Assembly: GCA_963726715.1 (NCBI GenBank) | Contig: CAVSDF010000010.1 | Coordinates: 186,001-250,000 of the forward strand | Direction: 5' to 3' | DNA length: 64,000 bases | DNA from: CAVSDF01 sp963726715 | GTDB taxonomy: Bacteria; Bacteroidota; Rhodothermia; Rhodothermales; BA12 | Shown: positions 14,249-24,611 of the stretch, piece by piece | Position numbering within the stretch: the stretch's first letter is position 1 | Layout of the letters: every line of letters begins with the position of its first letter | The notes under the pieces: generated by a model | The model's input: the letters and a program-made list of their open reading frames with translations, nothing else | Databases searched by the model: none | Told to the model about the DNA's origin: nothing | Position numbers and translations under genes: made by a program

Positions 14249-15316
14249 TCAGGGCTCCGCATTGGGGCCGTCATCGGCAGCGGCGGCGTCGGTTTCGGCG
14301 GCCTCGCCGGGGAGCCACTCCTCGTGGCGCGGCGCGCGGGCCATCAGTTCGGCCAGGGCCTCGGCGCACGTCTTTCCGCCGAAGAGGATCGCGTGGACGG
14401 CCTCGGTGATGGGCATCTCGACGCCGTGGCGCGCGGCGAGGTCGTGCGCCGACTGCGTCGTCTTGACGCCCTCGGCCACCATCTTCATCGACGCGAGTGC
14501 GTCGCCGAGCGTCTGCCCACGCCCGAGCAGTTCGCCGAGGTGGCGGTTGCGGCTGTGCTGGCTCATGCACGTCACGACGAGGTCGCCCAGCCCCGTCAGT
14601 CCCGCGAACGTCGCCGGGCGCGCGCCGAGAACCACGCCGAGGCGCCGGATCTCGGCGATGCCGCGCGTGATGAGGGCCGCCTTGGTGTTGTCGCCGCCGC
14701 CGAGGCCGTCCGACATTCCGCCCGCAATGGCGAGGACGTTCTTGACCGACCCGCCGATCTCGACGCCGCGCACGTCGGTGTGGACGTACACGCGCAGCAT
14801 CGGCGCCGTGAACGCCGCCATCACCTCGTCGGCGACGGCCACGTCGTACCCGGCCGCCACGATGGCCGTCGGGGCGCCGCGCGCGACCTCTTCGGCGTGA
14901 CTCGGGCCGTAGAGCACGCCGAGGCGGCTCCGGTCGAGCGGCAGCACGTCGGCGAGGACGTCGGTGGCGGTCAGGAGCGTGCCGGTTTCGATGCCCTTGG
15001 AGGCCGAGTAGGCGACGACGCTGGGGCGGACGTGGGCGGCGAGGCCCTCGGCGACGCCGCGCGCGGCCTGCGAGGGCGTGGCGAAGAGCCACAGGTCGGC
15101 GCTGTCGGCGGCGAAGGCGAGGTCGCTCGTCACGGTGAGCGTGGGCGGGAAGGCGGCACCGGGGAGGTACTGACCGTTCTCGCCGTCGCGGCGCATCGCC
15201 TCGACCGCGTCCTCGCGGCGTGCCCAGAGGACCACGCGCTTCCCCGTTCGGGCGGCGCTGAGCGCGAGCGCCGTTCCCCAGCTTCCGGCGCCGAAGACGG
15301 CGATGTCGTGCGTCAT
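14249..15316 (-). CDS. gpsA: NAD(P)-dependent glycerol-3-phosphate dehydrogenase
   Basis: Cytoplasmic enzyme that reduces dihydroxyacetone phosphate to sn-glycerol-3-phosphate, the backbone for phospholipids. The N-terminal Rossmann motif is IAVFGAGSWGTALAL. YSASKGIETGTLLTATDVL and GPSHAEEVARGAPTAIVAA are the conserved central motifs. The catalytic lysine region is EIGGSVKNVLAIAGGMSDGLGGGDNTKAALITRG, and the substrate-binding stretch SRNRHLGELLGRG follows. Length is 355 residues. Its ATG overlaps the plsY stop by 4 bp, so the two are translationally coupled: GpsA makes the substrate that PlsY acylates. Confidence 0.97.
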   Translation of the reverse strand: MTHDIAVFGAGSWGTALALSAARTGKRVVLWARREDAVEAMRRDGENGQYLPGAAFPPTLTVTSDLAFAADSADLWLFATPSQAARGVAEGLAAHVRPSVVAYSASKGIETGTLLTATDVLADVLPLDRSRLGVLYGPSHAEEVARGAPTAIVAAGYDVAVADEVMAAFTAPMLRVYVHTDVRGVEIGGSVKNVLAIAGGMSDGLGGGDNTKAALITRGIAEIRRLGVVLGARPATFAGLTGLGDLVVTCMSQHSRNRHLGELLGRGQTLGDALASMKMVAEGVKTTQSAHDLAARHGVEMPITEAVHAILFGGKTCAEALAELMARAPRHEEWLPGEAAETDAAAADDGPNAEP

Positions 15317-16032
15317 GGCGTCGAGGGGCGTGCGGTTGGATCGGCGTCTGCGCCGGTCGATGGGTCACCGTCGAAGCCGCGGACGCGCTCGCCGGGCACG
15401 ATCCGCGTCTCCTCGCCGCGCGCGAGGCGGGCGATGTTGCCGCGGTGCGTCCAGAACAGCCACGCGCCCATCGCCGTCCCCACGACGAGCAGCACGGTGG
15501 GGACGGCCCGGTCGAAAACGAAGCGCTCGACGAAGAGCGTCGCGGGAAACACCGCCGCCGCGGTCAGGCTGCCGACCGCGACGAGGCGCGTCGGGATCGT
15601 GACGATCAGGAACGCGGCGAGGGTGACGACGAGGGCGCCGGGCGTGAGCGCGAGGAGCACGCCCGCCGTCGTAGCGACGCCCTTTCCGCCCTTGAAGCCT
15701 GCAAAGACGGGGAAGCTGTGCCCGAGAATCGCCGCCACGCCGCACGCAAGCCGCACCGCGACAGCGGCATCGGAGCCGTCGGGCGCCGCAAACCCGCCGC
15801 CGCTGAGGGCGAGCGTGCCGAGGACGGCGGAGGCGAACCAGCCCTTGAAGGCGTCGAAGAGCAGCACGAAGACACCCGCCTTCCAGCCGAGGACGCGGTA
15901 GACGTTCGTCGCCCCGGCGTTGCCCGAGCCGTGCGCGCGCACGTCGAGGCCGAAAACGGCGCGGCCCAGCCAGACACTCGTCGGGATCGACCCGGCGAGG
16001 TAGGAGAGCGCGAGGGCGAGGGCGAGAAGCAT
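15313..16032 (-). CDS. plsY: Glycerol-3-phosphate acyltransferase PlsY
   Basis: Integral membrane acyltransferase that uses acyl-phosphate to acylate glycerol-3-phosphate, the first step of phosphatidic acid synthesis. Three conserved motifs are visible: GSIPTSVWLGR near residue 13, HGSGNAGATNVYRVLGWKAG around residue 35, and GHSFPVFAGFKGGKGVATT near 110. Several hydrophobic segments support the multi-pass topology. The ATG at 16032 begins the first helix (MLLALALALSYLAGSIP). A tail of about 35 hydrophilic residues is longer than in most homologues. It overlaps gpsA by 4 bp. Confidence 0.96.
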   Translation of the reverse strand: MLLALALALSYLAGSIPTSVWLGRAVFGLDVRAHGSGNAGATNVYRVLGWKAGVFVLLFDAFKGWFASAVLGTLALSGGGFAAPDGSDAAVAVRLACGVAAILGHSFPVFAGFKGGKGVATTAGVLLALTPGALVVTLAAFLIVTIPTRLVAVGSLTAAAVFPATLFVERFVFDRAVPTVLLVVGTAMGAWLFWTHRGNIARLARGEETRIVPGERVRGFDGDPSTGADADPTARPSTP

Positions 16033-16108
16033 CGTCGGGAAGCGAGCGGCGTGTGAAGATAGCGCGCAAGGCCGGCCGGGCGGCGGCGGAGCGCAGCCAC
16101 GACCGGCG

Positions 16109-17104
16109 TCAGGCGGCGGTGATGCGGCCGATCTCGACCGGCGCTTCGCCCATCGCGCGGAGCACCGCGATCGCCCTCTCGGCGTCCGGAACGACGGCGA
16201 CGAGGCCGATGCCGAGGTTGAAGGTGCGGCGCATATCTGCCTGCGGCACAGCACCCAGGCGCTCGATCAATCGAAAGATTCCGGGCACCGTCCACGCGTC
16301 GTAATCGACCTCGAAGCCCATCCCGTCCGGCACGATGCGCGGCGTGTTGCCGGGGATGCCGCCCCCGGTCACGTGCACGAACGCGTGCGCCTCACCGGCC
16401 TTGATGAGCGTCTGAATCGGCGCGAGGTAACTGCGGTGGACGGCGAGGAGCGCGTCGCCGACGGTCGTGCCGCCGAGTTCGTTGGGCGTGTCGCCGAGTG
16501 TCAGGTGGTCGAAGAGGACGCGCCGCGCGAGGCTGTATCCGTTCGTGTGGAGGCCGGTCGAGGGGAGGCCGATGAGCGCGTCGCCGACCTGCACGCGCGA
16601 TCCGTCGAGGATCTCGGACTTCTCGACGACGCCGACGATGGTGCCCGCGAGGTCGTAATCGCCGCCGTGGTAGAGACCCGGCATCTCCGCCGTCTCGCCG
16701 CCGATGAGGGCGCATCCGTTCTCCTCGCACGCCCTCGCAAAGCCCGAGACCACCGCTTCGGCAACGTCGGGGTCGAGGCGTCCGGTGGCGAAGTAGTCGA
16801 GGAAAAAGAGCGGCACGGCGCCGCAGACGGCGATGTCGCCGACGCAGTGGTTGACGAGGTCCTGCCCGACGGTGTCGTGCCGCCCGGCGGTGACGGCGAC
16901 CTTGAGCTTCGTCCCGACGCCATCGACCGACGAGACGAGAACGGGCTCGCGGTAGCTCGAAAAATCAGGCTGAAAAAACGCGCCGAACGCGCCGATGCCG
17001 CTGAGCACGCCGGGCGTGAAGGTGCGCCGGGCGAGCGGCTTGATGCGGCGCACGGTTTCTTCGCCCGCGTCGATGTCTACGCCCGCGTCGCGGTAGGTGG
17101 TCAT
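16109..17104 (-). CDS. purM: Phosphoribosylformylglycinamidine cyclo-ligase
   Basis: AIR synthetase, the fifth step of de novo purine synthesis (FGAM + ATP to AIR). The start MTTYRDAGVDIDAGEETVRRIKPLARRTF is typical of PurM. The ATP/substrate loop SSVDGVGTKLKVA, NHCVGDIAVCGAVPLFFLDYFATGRL and ALIGGETAEMPG are all intact, and the C-terminal GGGIPGNTPRIVPDG matches the family. 331 residues is normal. The gap upstream (17105-17203) is AT-rich. plsY follows 76 bp downstream on the same strand. Confidence 0.97.
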   Translation of the reverse strand: MTTYRDAGVDIDAGEETVRRIKPLARRTFTPGVLSGIGAFGAFFQPDFSSYREPVLVSSVDGVGTKLKVAVTAGRHDTVGQDLVNHCVGDIAVCGAVPLFFLDYFATGRLDPDVAEAVVSGFARACEENGCALIGGETAEMPGLYHGGDYDLAGTIVGVVEKSEILDGSRVQVGDALIGLPSTGLHTNGYSLARRVLFDHLTLGDTPNELGGTTVGDALLAVHRSYLAPIQTLIKAGEAHAFVHVTGGGIPGNTPRIVPDGMGFEVDYDAWTVPGIFRLIERLGAVPQADMRRTFNLGIGLVAVVPDAERAIAVLRAMGEAPVEIGRITAA

Positions 17105-17203
17105 TGTGTGTTGATAATTGTGTATTGATGATTATGTATCGTAGATTGGGTGTCAGTCCGAGACACCGCTCGTTTCCAACACCCAGTCACCCATACCCGA
17201 TCA
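17105..17203 (-). promoter_or_regulatory. AT-rich leader upstream of purM
   Basis: This gap is markedly richer in A/T than its surroundings (ACACAATTATCAACACACA just before the purM ATG on the minus strand, and TACGATACATAATCATCA further up). TACATAAT resembles a sigma70 -10 box, but a paired -35 is not convincing. The string ACACAAT(t/c)(a/g)TCA recurs in the gaps near 24604 and 25351. Confidence 0.3.
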
Positions 17204-17989
17204 TCAGTCCCCGGCCCACGGCGGCGTCGATTTCGACAGGAACGCCGCAATGCCCGCCTGGAAATCGGCGGTCGCGCGGGCGGCGGCGTTGGCCTGCGCG
17301 GCCACGGCGAGGCCATCGTCGAGGCCCATCGTCGGCAGGAGGGACAGCAGGCGCTTGGTCTGCGCGAGCGCCGACGGGCTGCACGCGGTGGCGATCTCGT
17401 TTGCGATCTCCGCCACGCGGGCATCGAGGTCGGCGGCAGGCACGGCTTCGGCGACAAGCCCCATCCGCGCTGCCTCGGCACCGCTGATCTGCCGCCCCGT
17501 CAGCATCAGATTCCGCACGACCGCCTCGCCGACGCGGCGGAGGGCGACGACGGCCACGATGGCGGGCACGAACCCGAGCCGGACTTCGGTGAAGCCGAGA
17601 CGGGCATCGTCGGCGACGACGGCGATGTCGGCAGCGGCAGCAAGGCCGCACCCGCCGCCGAGGGCGGCACCGTGGACACGGGCGACGACCACGCGCGGGC
17701 AGGTCACGAGATCGCGGAAGAGCGCGGCGAGGTGCTCGGAATCGGCGAGGTTCTCCTCGATGCCCGCCGTCTGCATCGTGCGAAGGGCGTCGAGGTCGGC
17801 CCCGGCGGAGAACGCCTTCCCGGCCCCATCGAGCACGACGACGCGCACCGACGCGTCGCGGGCGGCATCGGCGAGGGCGCCGCGCAGATCGGTGACGAGG
17901 GCTGCCGAGAGGGCGTTGCGCCGGTCGGGGCGGTTCAGCGTGAGCGTGCGCACGCCGCCGGTCTGCCGTGTGAGAACGAGGTCTTCCAT
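17204..17989 (-). CDS. Enoyl-CoA hydratase/isomerase family protein
   Basis: Crotonase-fold enzyme of 261 residues. The oxyanion-hole motifs are present: FSAGADLDALRTMQ near residue 60 and the signature VHGAALGGGCGLAAAADIAVVADDARLGFTEVRLGFVPA around residues 105-143, where the TEVRLG glutamate matches a catalytic glutamate of enoyl-CoA hydratases. The substrate (short-chain enoyl-CoA or methylglutaconyl-CoA) cannot be decided. purM lies 99 bp downstream and mutS is upstream on the same strand, so the neighbours give no pathway hint. Confidence 0.9.
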   Translation of the reverse strand: MEDLVLTRQTGGVRTLTLNRPDRRNALSAALVTDLRGALADAARDASVRVVVLDGAGKAFSAGADLDALRTMQTAGIEENLADSEHLAALFRDLVTCPRVVVARVHGAALGGGCGLAAAADIAVVADDARLGFTEVRLGFVPAIVAVVALRRVGEAVVRNLMLTGRQISGAEAARMGLVAEAVPAADLDARVAEIANEIATACSPSALAQTKRLLSLLPTMGLDDGLAVAAQANAAARATADFQAGIAAFLSKSTPPWAGD

Positions 17990-18130
17990 CGGGGAGAAGA
18001 TAGGGGCCGCGCACCCAGTGCCGAGCGCGGGCCGGGCGGTTGGGGGCGGGGGGTTGCAGTGGCGGTATGCCCCCTCCGCCCTCCGCGGCAGGTCGGGGCG
18101 GCGGTCCAGCGCGTAGCGGCAGGAGGAGGA

Positions 18131-20917
18131 CTACCGCAGCAATCGCCGAAGCTCCGCCACTTTCAGCAGCGCCTCAATGGGTGTCAGCCGCTCCGGGTCG
18201 AGGGCAGCGACGGCGTCGCGGAGGCGTTCGAGCGCCGGGTCGGGCGCGAGGAAGAGGCCGAGTTGAGGCGGCGGCGCCGTCGCGGCAGCGGCGGCCGTCG
18301 GGCGCGCGGTGGGCATCGCGGGCGCGGATGCTGGGGCGCCATCGCCCGACGAAACCGCCTCGGCAGGTCCGTCGGCGGTGCGGCGGCGCGGGGTGGGCGG
18401 CGCGGTCCCTGCCCCGTCGCCCGTCTCCTCGACCGGGGCGGCGTGGGCTTCGAGGTGAGCGAGGATCGCGCGCGCGCGGTCGATGAGCGTCGGTGGGAGG
18501 CCGGCCATCCGGGCGACTTCGATGCCGTAGCTGTGGTCGGCGCCACCGGCGACGAGGCGCCGCAGGAAGATCACCCGGCCCTCGTGCTCCTCGACCTGCA
18601 CGCGGGCGTTGCGGACCCGCGAGAGGCGCGCTTCGAGGGCGTTGAGTTCGTGGTAGTGCGTGGCGAAGAGCGTCCGCGCGGCCACATCCGGCGTCTCGTG
18701 GAGGTGCTCGGCGAGCGCCCACGCGATCGAGAGGCCGTCGTACGTCGACGTGCCGCGCCCGACCTCGTCGAGCAGAATCAGGCTCCGGTCGGTCGCGTTG
18801 TGGAGGATGTTCGCCGCTTCGTGCATCTCGACGAGGAACGTCGACTCGCCCGCCGCGAGGTTGTCGCTCGCCCCGACGCGGGTGAAGATGCGGTCGACGA
18901 GGCCGATGCGGGCGTGGCGCGCGGGCACGAACGAGCCGATGTGCGCCAGGAGCACGCACAGGCCGGTCTGGCGCAGCACGACGCTCTTGCCGGCCATGTT
19001 CGGCCCGGTGATGACGAGCATCTGCGCGCCCTGCCCCATCTCGCCCGTGTCTCCATCGCCGCCGAGCACGCCGTCGGGGTCGAGCGTGACGGTGTTGGGG
19101 ATGAAGGGCTCGCCCGGCGGAAGCGCCTGCTCGACGACCGGGTGCCGTGCCTCGACGAGATGGAGGGCGCGGCTGTCGTCGACGATGGGGCGGACGTAAT
19201 CGCTCCGAACGGCGGCTTCGGCGAGGCTCGCGAGCACGTCGGCGAGGGCGAGGCGCTGCGCGTCGTGCGCCATCTCGCCGCCATCTTCGGCGATCGTCAT
19301 GCGGAGCGTCGCAAACAACTCCTGTTCGAGGCGCGTCGCCTTCTCGTCGGCGGTCAGGATCGTCTCCTCCTGCTCCTTGAGCGCGGGCGTGACGTAGCGC
19401 TCGGCGCCGACGAGCGTCTGCTTGCGGATGTAATCCTCCGGCACGCGGTCGCGGTGGAGGTGCGTGATCTCGATGTAGTAGCCGAAGACGCGGTTGTAGC
19501 CGACTTTCAGGCTGGGGATGCCGGTGCGCGCTGCCTCGTCGGCCTGCAATTTCGCCACCCACTGCTTGCCGCCGCGGGCGAGCGTCCGGAGGGCGTCGAG
19601 GTCTTCGCTGACGCCGTCGCGGATGGCGCCGCCGTCGACCAGATTCGAGGGCGGCTCGTCGACGAGCGTCCGCTCGATGCGCTCGGCGGCGTCGGCGCAG
19701 AGCCGCAGCCCGTCGGCGACGCGGCGGAGGGTGTCGCAGGCGTGGCCTTCGAGGAGGGCCTTGACGCGCGGAATCTGCCGCAGCGTCCGCCCGAGGGCGA
19801 CGAGATCGCGCGGGTTCGCCCGTCCGCTCACCAGGCGCGCGGCGAGGCGTTCGAGGTCGCCGACGTGCTGCAACTCGGCGCGCAGTCCCTCGCGGAGGCG
19901 GCTGTCGCGCGCGAGGGCGTCGACGGCGTCGAGGCGTTTCTCGATGGCGTCGAGGCGGCAGAGCGGGCGCACGAGCCACTTCCGCAGCAACCGCGCGCCC
20001 ATCGGCGTCCGCGTGTGGTCGAGGATGCCGACGAGCGAGCCTTCCTCGGTCCCCGATCCACCGGCGATGAGTTCGAGGTTGCGCTTCGTCTGCGGGTCGA
20101 GCGCCATGTGGTCCTCGCTCGCATACCGGGTGAGCCGCCGCACGTGCGGCAGGCTCCCGCGCTGCGTCTCGGAGACGTAGTGCAATACGGCGCCCGCCGC
20201 GCGCAGTCCGAGCCGCATCTCGTCGACGCCGAAGCCCTTCATCGACTGCGTCTTGAAGTGGCGCAGCAGGACCTCGTAGGCGAAATCGTAGCCGAACGAC
20301 CAGTCTTCGACCGGCGACAGCACCCACGGCGCGCCGCGCATCACCGGCAGCAGGTCGCGCTGCCGCTTGTCGACGAGCAGTTCGGCGGGGGCGAGGGCGA
20401 GGAGCGTGTCGTCGAGGCGGCTGAGCGCGATCTCCGCCATCTGGAACTCGCCCGTCGAGGCGTCGAGGAAGCCCAATCCGGCGCGGTCGCCCTCGATGCG
20501 CACGGCGCAGACGTAGGCCGTGCGGCCGGGCGCGAGCATCCCGTCGCGCAGCAGCACGCCCGGCGTGATGACCTCGACGACATCGCGCTTGACGATGCCG
20601 CGGGCGAACTTCGGGTCTTCGAGCTGCTCGCAGATGGCGACGCGGTGCCCGGCGGCGACGAGCTTCGGCAGGTGCTGGTCGAGCGCCTGATGCGGGAAGC
20701 CGGCGAGGGGCGTCTCGCCTGCGCCGCCGTTCGAGCGCTTGGTGAGCGTGATGCCGAGCACGCGCGCGGTCGTGACGGCGTCGTCGTCGAAGGTCTCGTA
20801 GAAATCGCCCATGCGGAAGAGCAGGAGCGCGCCGGGGTGGCGCTCCTTGATCTTCGCGTACTGCCGCTGGAGCGGCGTTTCGGTGGGTTTTCCAGCCGCC
20901 TTCTTGGGTCGTGCCAT
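18131..20917 (-). CDS. mutS: DNA mismatch repair protein MutS
   Basis: Mismatch-recognition ATPase (MutS1). The mismatch-reading Phe-x-Glu motif is in domain I (LLLFRMGDFYETFDDDAV, about residue 35). The core and clamp domains follow, and the C-terminal ATPase has Walker A GPNMAGKS and the signature SILLDEVGRGTSTYDGLSIAWA-like block, then FATHYHELNALE. A variable linker with Ala/Pro/Thr-rich sequence precedes the final helix pair (TPIEALLKVAELRRLL). Length is 928 residues, slightly longer than average because of that linker. The ATG at 20917 (MARPKKAAGKPTETPLQRQY) fits the family. The frame is intact across 2.8 kb. Confidence 0.97.
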   Translation of the reverse strand: MARPKKAAGKPTETPLQRQYAKIKERHPGALLLFRMGDFYETFDDDAVTTARVLGITLTKRSNGGAGETPLAGFPHQALDQHLPKLVAAGHRVAICEQLEDPKFARGIVKRDVVEVITPGVLLRDGMLAPGRTAYVCAVRIEGDRAGLGFLDASTGEFQMAEIALSRLDDTLLALAPAELLVDKRQRDLLPVMRGAPWVLSPVEDWSFGYDFAYEVLLRHFKTQSMKGFGVDEMRLGLRAAGAVLHYVSETQRGSLPHVRRLTRYASEDHMALDPQTKRNLELIAGGSGTEEGSLVGILDHTRTPMGARLLRKWLVRPLCRLDAIEKRLDAVDALARDSRLREGLRAELQHVGDLERLAARLVSGRANPRDLVALGRTLRQIPRVKALLEGHACDTLRRVADGLRLCADAAERIERTLVDEPPSNLVDGGAIRDGVSEDLDALRTLARGGKQWVAKLQADEAARTGIPSLKVGYNRVFGYYIEITHLHRDRVPEDYIRKQTLVGAERYVTPALKEQEETILTADEKATRLEQELFATLRMTIAEDGGEMAHDAQRLALADVLASLAEAAVRSDYVRPIVDDSRALHLVEARHPVVEQALPPGEPFIPNTVTLDPDGVLGGDGDTGEMGQGAQMLVITGPNMAGKSVVLRQTGLCVLLAHIGSFVPARHARIGLVDRIFTRVGASDNLAAGESTFLVEMHEAANILHNATDRSLILLDEVGRGTSTYDGLSIAWALAEHLHETPDVAARTLFATHYHELNALEARLSRVRNARVQVEEHEGRVIFLRRLVAGGADHSYGIEVARMAGLPPTLIDRARAILAHLEAHAAPVEETGDGAGTAPPTPRRRTADGPAEAVSSGDGAPASAPAMPTARPTAAAAATAPPPQLGLFLAPDPALERLRDAVAALDPERLTPIEALLKVAELRRLLR

Positions 20918-21010
20918 CGTCTCGTGTCGGTCGTCGCCGGTCAACGGATGGGGTGGATCGGGGTTCGTGCGGCACGCGAACAGGACCGGCAGGATGCATC
21001 CACGCGTCTG

Positions 21011-21039
21011 GTAGAGACGCATCGGCGATGCGTCTCTAC
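21011..21039. repeat. GTAGAGAC-arm palindrome
   Basis: Perfect palindrome with 14-bp arms GTAGAGACGCATCG and a single-base centre, between mutS and the PAP2 gene. It is the same unit as 49172-49200 except for the central base. Confidence 0.85.
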
Positions 21040-21064
21040 GTCGCCCCATTACCGCGTGCGCCCA

Positions 21065-21820
21065 TCACCGCCCGCGCCCGATCACCGCGTGCGCCGCAGC
21101 CCCGGCCACGAAGCCGATCGCCGCGCCCGCGACCACGTCCGACGGGTAGTGGACACCGTGCCAGAGCCGCGCCGCCGCTACCGTGGTCGCCCACGCGTAC
21201 GAGGGCACCGCCGCCCGTGGGTGCGCGAGGGCGACGCTCGTCGCCGCCGCGAAGGCGAGGGCGCTGTGTCCCGACGGCAGGCTGTACGAGTGCTCGCCGA
21301 CGCCGTGAATGCGCGCGCCGCGGATGCGCACGGCGATGTCGGGCTCGGCGACGTACGGGCGTTCCCGGCGGAGCACGTTCTTCAATCCGCCGATCGCCAC
21401 CGCCGCCGCTCCCTCCGCCGCCACCGCCACGAGGGCCGGACGGTACGAGCCGTCGCCCGCAAACGCCACGGCCGCCAGCCCGACCGGCACCGCCGCGAAG
21501 GCCGCGTACGAGGTCGCATCGACCACGCGGAACGTGCCACGCAGCACCGGCGAGGGCGTCCGGTAGACGGCGCGCAGCACCGACCCGTCGCGCCGGTAGG
21601 CCACGGGCGGGCAGGTGCGCACGGCGGAGCCGTCCGATTCTCCGGGCATCTCTGTACAGGTCGTGACCGGGTAGCGCAGGCGCGCGGCGGATGATGCTGC
21701 CGGAGTTGGCGCATTGACGAGAGCAGGCACCGACGCGAGTGTGTCGGCAGTCGTCTGCGCGCGGGCTGTGGGCGCGGCGGCGAGGAGGAGAACGACAGCG
21801 AACTGCAAAAACGGATGCAT
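21065..21820 (-). CDS. PAP2 family phosphatase, exported
   Basis: Type 2 phosphatidic-acid-phosphatase superfamily protein. It begins with a signal-like helix (MHPFLQFAVVLLLAAAPTARAQ), then a linker, and then the catalytic core with all three motifs: KNVLRRERPY (KxxxxxxRP), YSLPSGHSALAF (PSGH) and ARLWHGVHYPSDVVAG (the Arg-x5-His-x3-Asp type). It probably dephosphorylates a lipid phosphate or undecaprenyl diphosphate in the envelope. The ATG at 21820 is chosen for the signal peptide. 251 residues. It lies downstream of recA beyond a strong terminator, so it is probably transcribed separately. Confidence 0.9.
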   Translation of the reverse strand: MHPFLQFAVVLLLAAAPTARAQTTADTLASVPALVNAPTPAASSAARLRYPVTTCTEMPGESDGSAVRTCPPVAYRRDGSVLRAVYRTPSPVLRGTFRVVDATSYAAFAAVPVGLAAVAFAGDGSYRPALVAVAAEGAAAVAIGGLKNVLRRERPYVAEPDIAVRIRGARIHGVGEHSYSLPSGHSALAFAAATSVALAHPRAAVPSYAWATTVAAARLWHGVHYPSDVVAGAAIGFVAGAAAHAVIGRGR

Positions 21821-21852
21821 GGGAGACGGGGAGGCGATGGGCACAAACAACG

Positions 21853-21885
21853 GCGCCGGAGCGGGCGCGTGGCCTGCTCCGGCGC
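21853..21885 (-). terminator. Rho-independent terminator of recA
   Basis: On the minus strand, GCGCCGGAGC pairs with GCTCCGGCGC across a 13-base loop, followed by CGTTGTTTGTG. It lies 57 bp past the recA stop and before the PAP2 start. Confidence 0.75.
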
Positions 21886-21941
21886 AAAGTCCCGGCGTTC
21901 GTGCGGTTGCGCGTCCACGCAAGCGGTCCGCGTGGACGCGG

Positions 21942-23033
<1,092 letters not shown>

Positions 23034-23227
23034 GATTCCTGAGTGTGATGGGGTGTGTGGGTGAGTCCGGTGGACCGCCGACGGGAAGGTAGCGAGCGCG
23101 GGGTGTCAGCCTCGTGTCACGCCCTCCGCAGCGCGGTCGCATCCCCTCAGAGTCTCCACCGGCCTCCGCGTAACCTCGCCGCCGAAAACATTTTCGCCGC
23201 CGCCGTCGGTCCGGTCAGCCGCTCCGG

Positions 23228-24502
23228 TCAGTCGGCCCCGTCGATGGCGCGGCGGAGGAGGTCGAGGGCGGTCGTTGCGAAGAGCATCTTGTTGGTGCGG
23301 CGGTCGCTGCCGAACTGCACGCGCCGCGCCTGCGTGCCCTTCGGTGTGGCGACGCCGATGCAGACCGTGCCGACGGGCTTCTCGTCGGTGCCGCCGCCGG
23401 GTCCGGCGATGCCGGTCGTCGAGAGGCCGTACGTCGTCCCGAAACGCGCGCGGACGCCGTCGGCCATCGCGGAGGCGACGGCGTCGGAGACGGCGCCGTG
23501 GGTGTCGAGGTCGCGTTCAGAGACGCCGAGGTCGCGGATTTTGACGGTGTTGTCGTAGGCCACGACGCCGCCTGCGAGCACCGCCGAGGCACCGGGCACG
23601 TCGGTCAGGCGGTCCATGACGAGGCCGCCGGTGCAGCTCTCGGCAACCGCCAGCGTCGCGCCCAGCGCCGTCAACCGGCGGACGACGGCGGCGTCGAGCG
23701 TGGCCGCTCCGGCCCCGGCGGTGCCGCTCGGCACCTCGCCAACGGCGTGCTCGCCGGCGCGCTCGGTCAGGTGGGCGGCGAAGCGCGCGGCGCGGGCCTC
23801 GACCTCCGCCGCATCGTCCCCTTCGGCACTCACGCGCAGCCGCACCGTCCCCGCCGACGGCAGAAAGGCGAGGTGCGTCCGCGCGTCGAGCCACGGCCCG
23901 AGGTCGCCGACGAGGTCCGCGAGGGCGCTCTCGCCGATGCCTGCGGTCAGGATCGTCCGGTGGCGGATGACGCTCGGCCCGCCGGTTTCCGCGCCGCCGA
24001 GGCGAGGCGCGAGGTGCGTCTCGACGAGTTCCTGCATCTCGCGCGGGACGCCAGGGAGAGCGATGAGGCGCCGTCCGTCGCGTTCGAAGAAGAGGCCGGG
24101 CGCCGTGCCGTGGTCGTTGTCGAGGGCGACGAAGCCCGCCGGGACCAGCGCTTGCACTCGGTTGCGCTCGGGCATCTCGCGTCCGCGTCGCGCGAACAGC
24201 GCCTCGATGCGCGCCATCGTGTGGGCGTCGTGCGCGAGGGGCACGTCGAAGAAGCGTGCGAGGGCGTCGCGCGTCAGGTCGTCGTGCGTCGGGCCGAGGC
24301 CCCCCGTGACGACGACGAGGTCGTGCCGCGGCCACAGGTCGGCGAGGGCGGCGGTGACAACGGCCACCTCATCGCCCACGACGCGGCTCTCGCGCACAGC
24401 GACGCCCGCCTGCCCGAGGCGCTCGCCGAGCCACGCGGCGTTGCCGTTGACGATCTGCCCGATGAGCAGTTCGTCGCCAACGGTGAGGAGGGCTGCGGTC
24501 AT
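23228..24502 (-). CDS. cinA: CinA: competence/damage-inducible protein with NMN deamidase domain
   Basis: Two-domain CinA. The N-terminal MoCF/COG1058 domain (MTAALLTVGDELLIGQIVNGNAAWLGERL...VVVTGGLGPTHDDLTRDALARFF) is the nucleotide pyrophosphatase-like half. The C-terminal PncC domain (LTALGATLAVAESCTGGLVMDRLTDVPGAS... and TYGLSTTGIAGPGGGTDEKPVGTVCIGV) is the nicotinamide mononucleotide amidohydrolase half, with its catalytic Ser-Cys region visible. 424 residues. The ATG at 24502 is chosen because the family starts there; upstream in-frame sequence is AT-rich intergenic DNA. recA is directly downstream, a cinA-recA arrangement common in other phyla. Confidence 0.96.
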   Translation of the reverse strand: MTAALLTVGDELLIGQIVNGNAAWLGERLGQAGVAVRESRVVGDEVAVVTAALADLWPRHDLVVVTGGLGPTHDDLTRDALARFFDVPLAHDAHTMARIEALFARRGREMPERNRVQALVPAGFVALDNDHGTAPGLFFERDGRRLIALPGVPREMQELVETHLAPRLGGAETGGPSVIRHRTILTAGIGESALADLVGDLGPWLDARTHLAFLPSAGTVRLRVSAEGDDAAEVEARAARFAAHLTERAGEHAVGEVPSGTAGAGAATLDAAVVRRLTALGATLAVAESCTGGLVMDRLTDVPGASAVLAGGVVAYDNTVKIRDLGVSERDLDTHGAVSDAVASAMADGVRARFGTTYGLSTTGIAGPGGGTDEKPVGTVCIGVATPKGTQARRVQFGSDRRTNKMLFATTALDLLRRAIDGAD

Positions 24503-24611
24503 GGGGGGGTGAGGATTGGGTATTGGGGATGAATCATTGAAGATCAAAGATCTGAAGATGGTATTGGAGATCAGGTCCATATCCAATCCTCCATACACAA
24601 ACACACAATCA
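24503..24611 (-). promoter_or_regulatory. AT-rich leader upstream of cinA
   Basis: Low-GC gap between pyrE and cinA, with repeated CAAT/TCTTCA-like words and an AGATCTTTGATCTTCAATGATTCAT stretch on the minus strand centred near 24550. It probably carries the cinA promoter, but no consensus can be assigned. Confidence 0.3.

Noticed and set aside
17150..21694. Very long open frame (1514 codons) on the plus strand
   Set aside because: It lies antisense to echA, mutS and PAP2, which have clear family motifs; long antisense frames are expected at this GC content.
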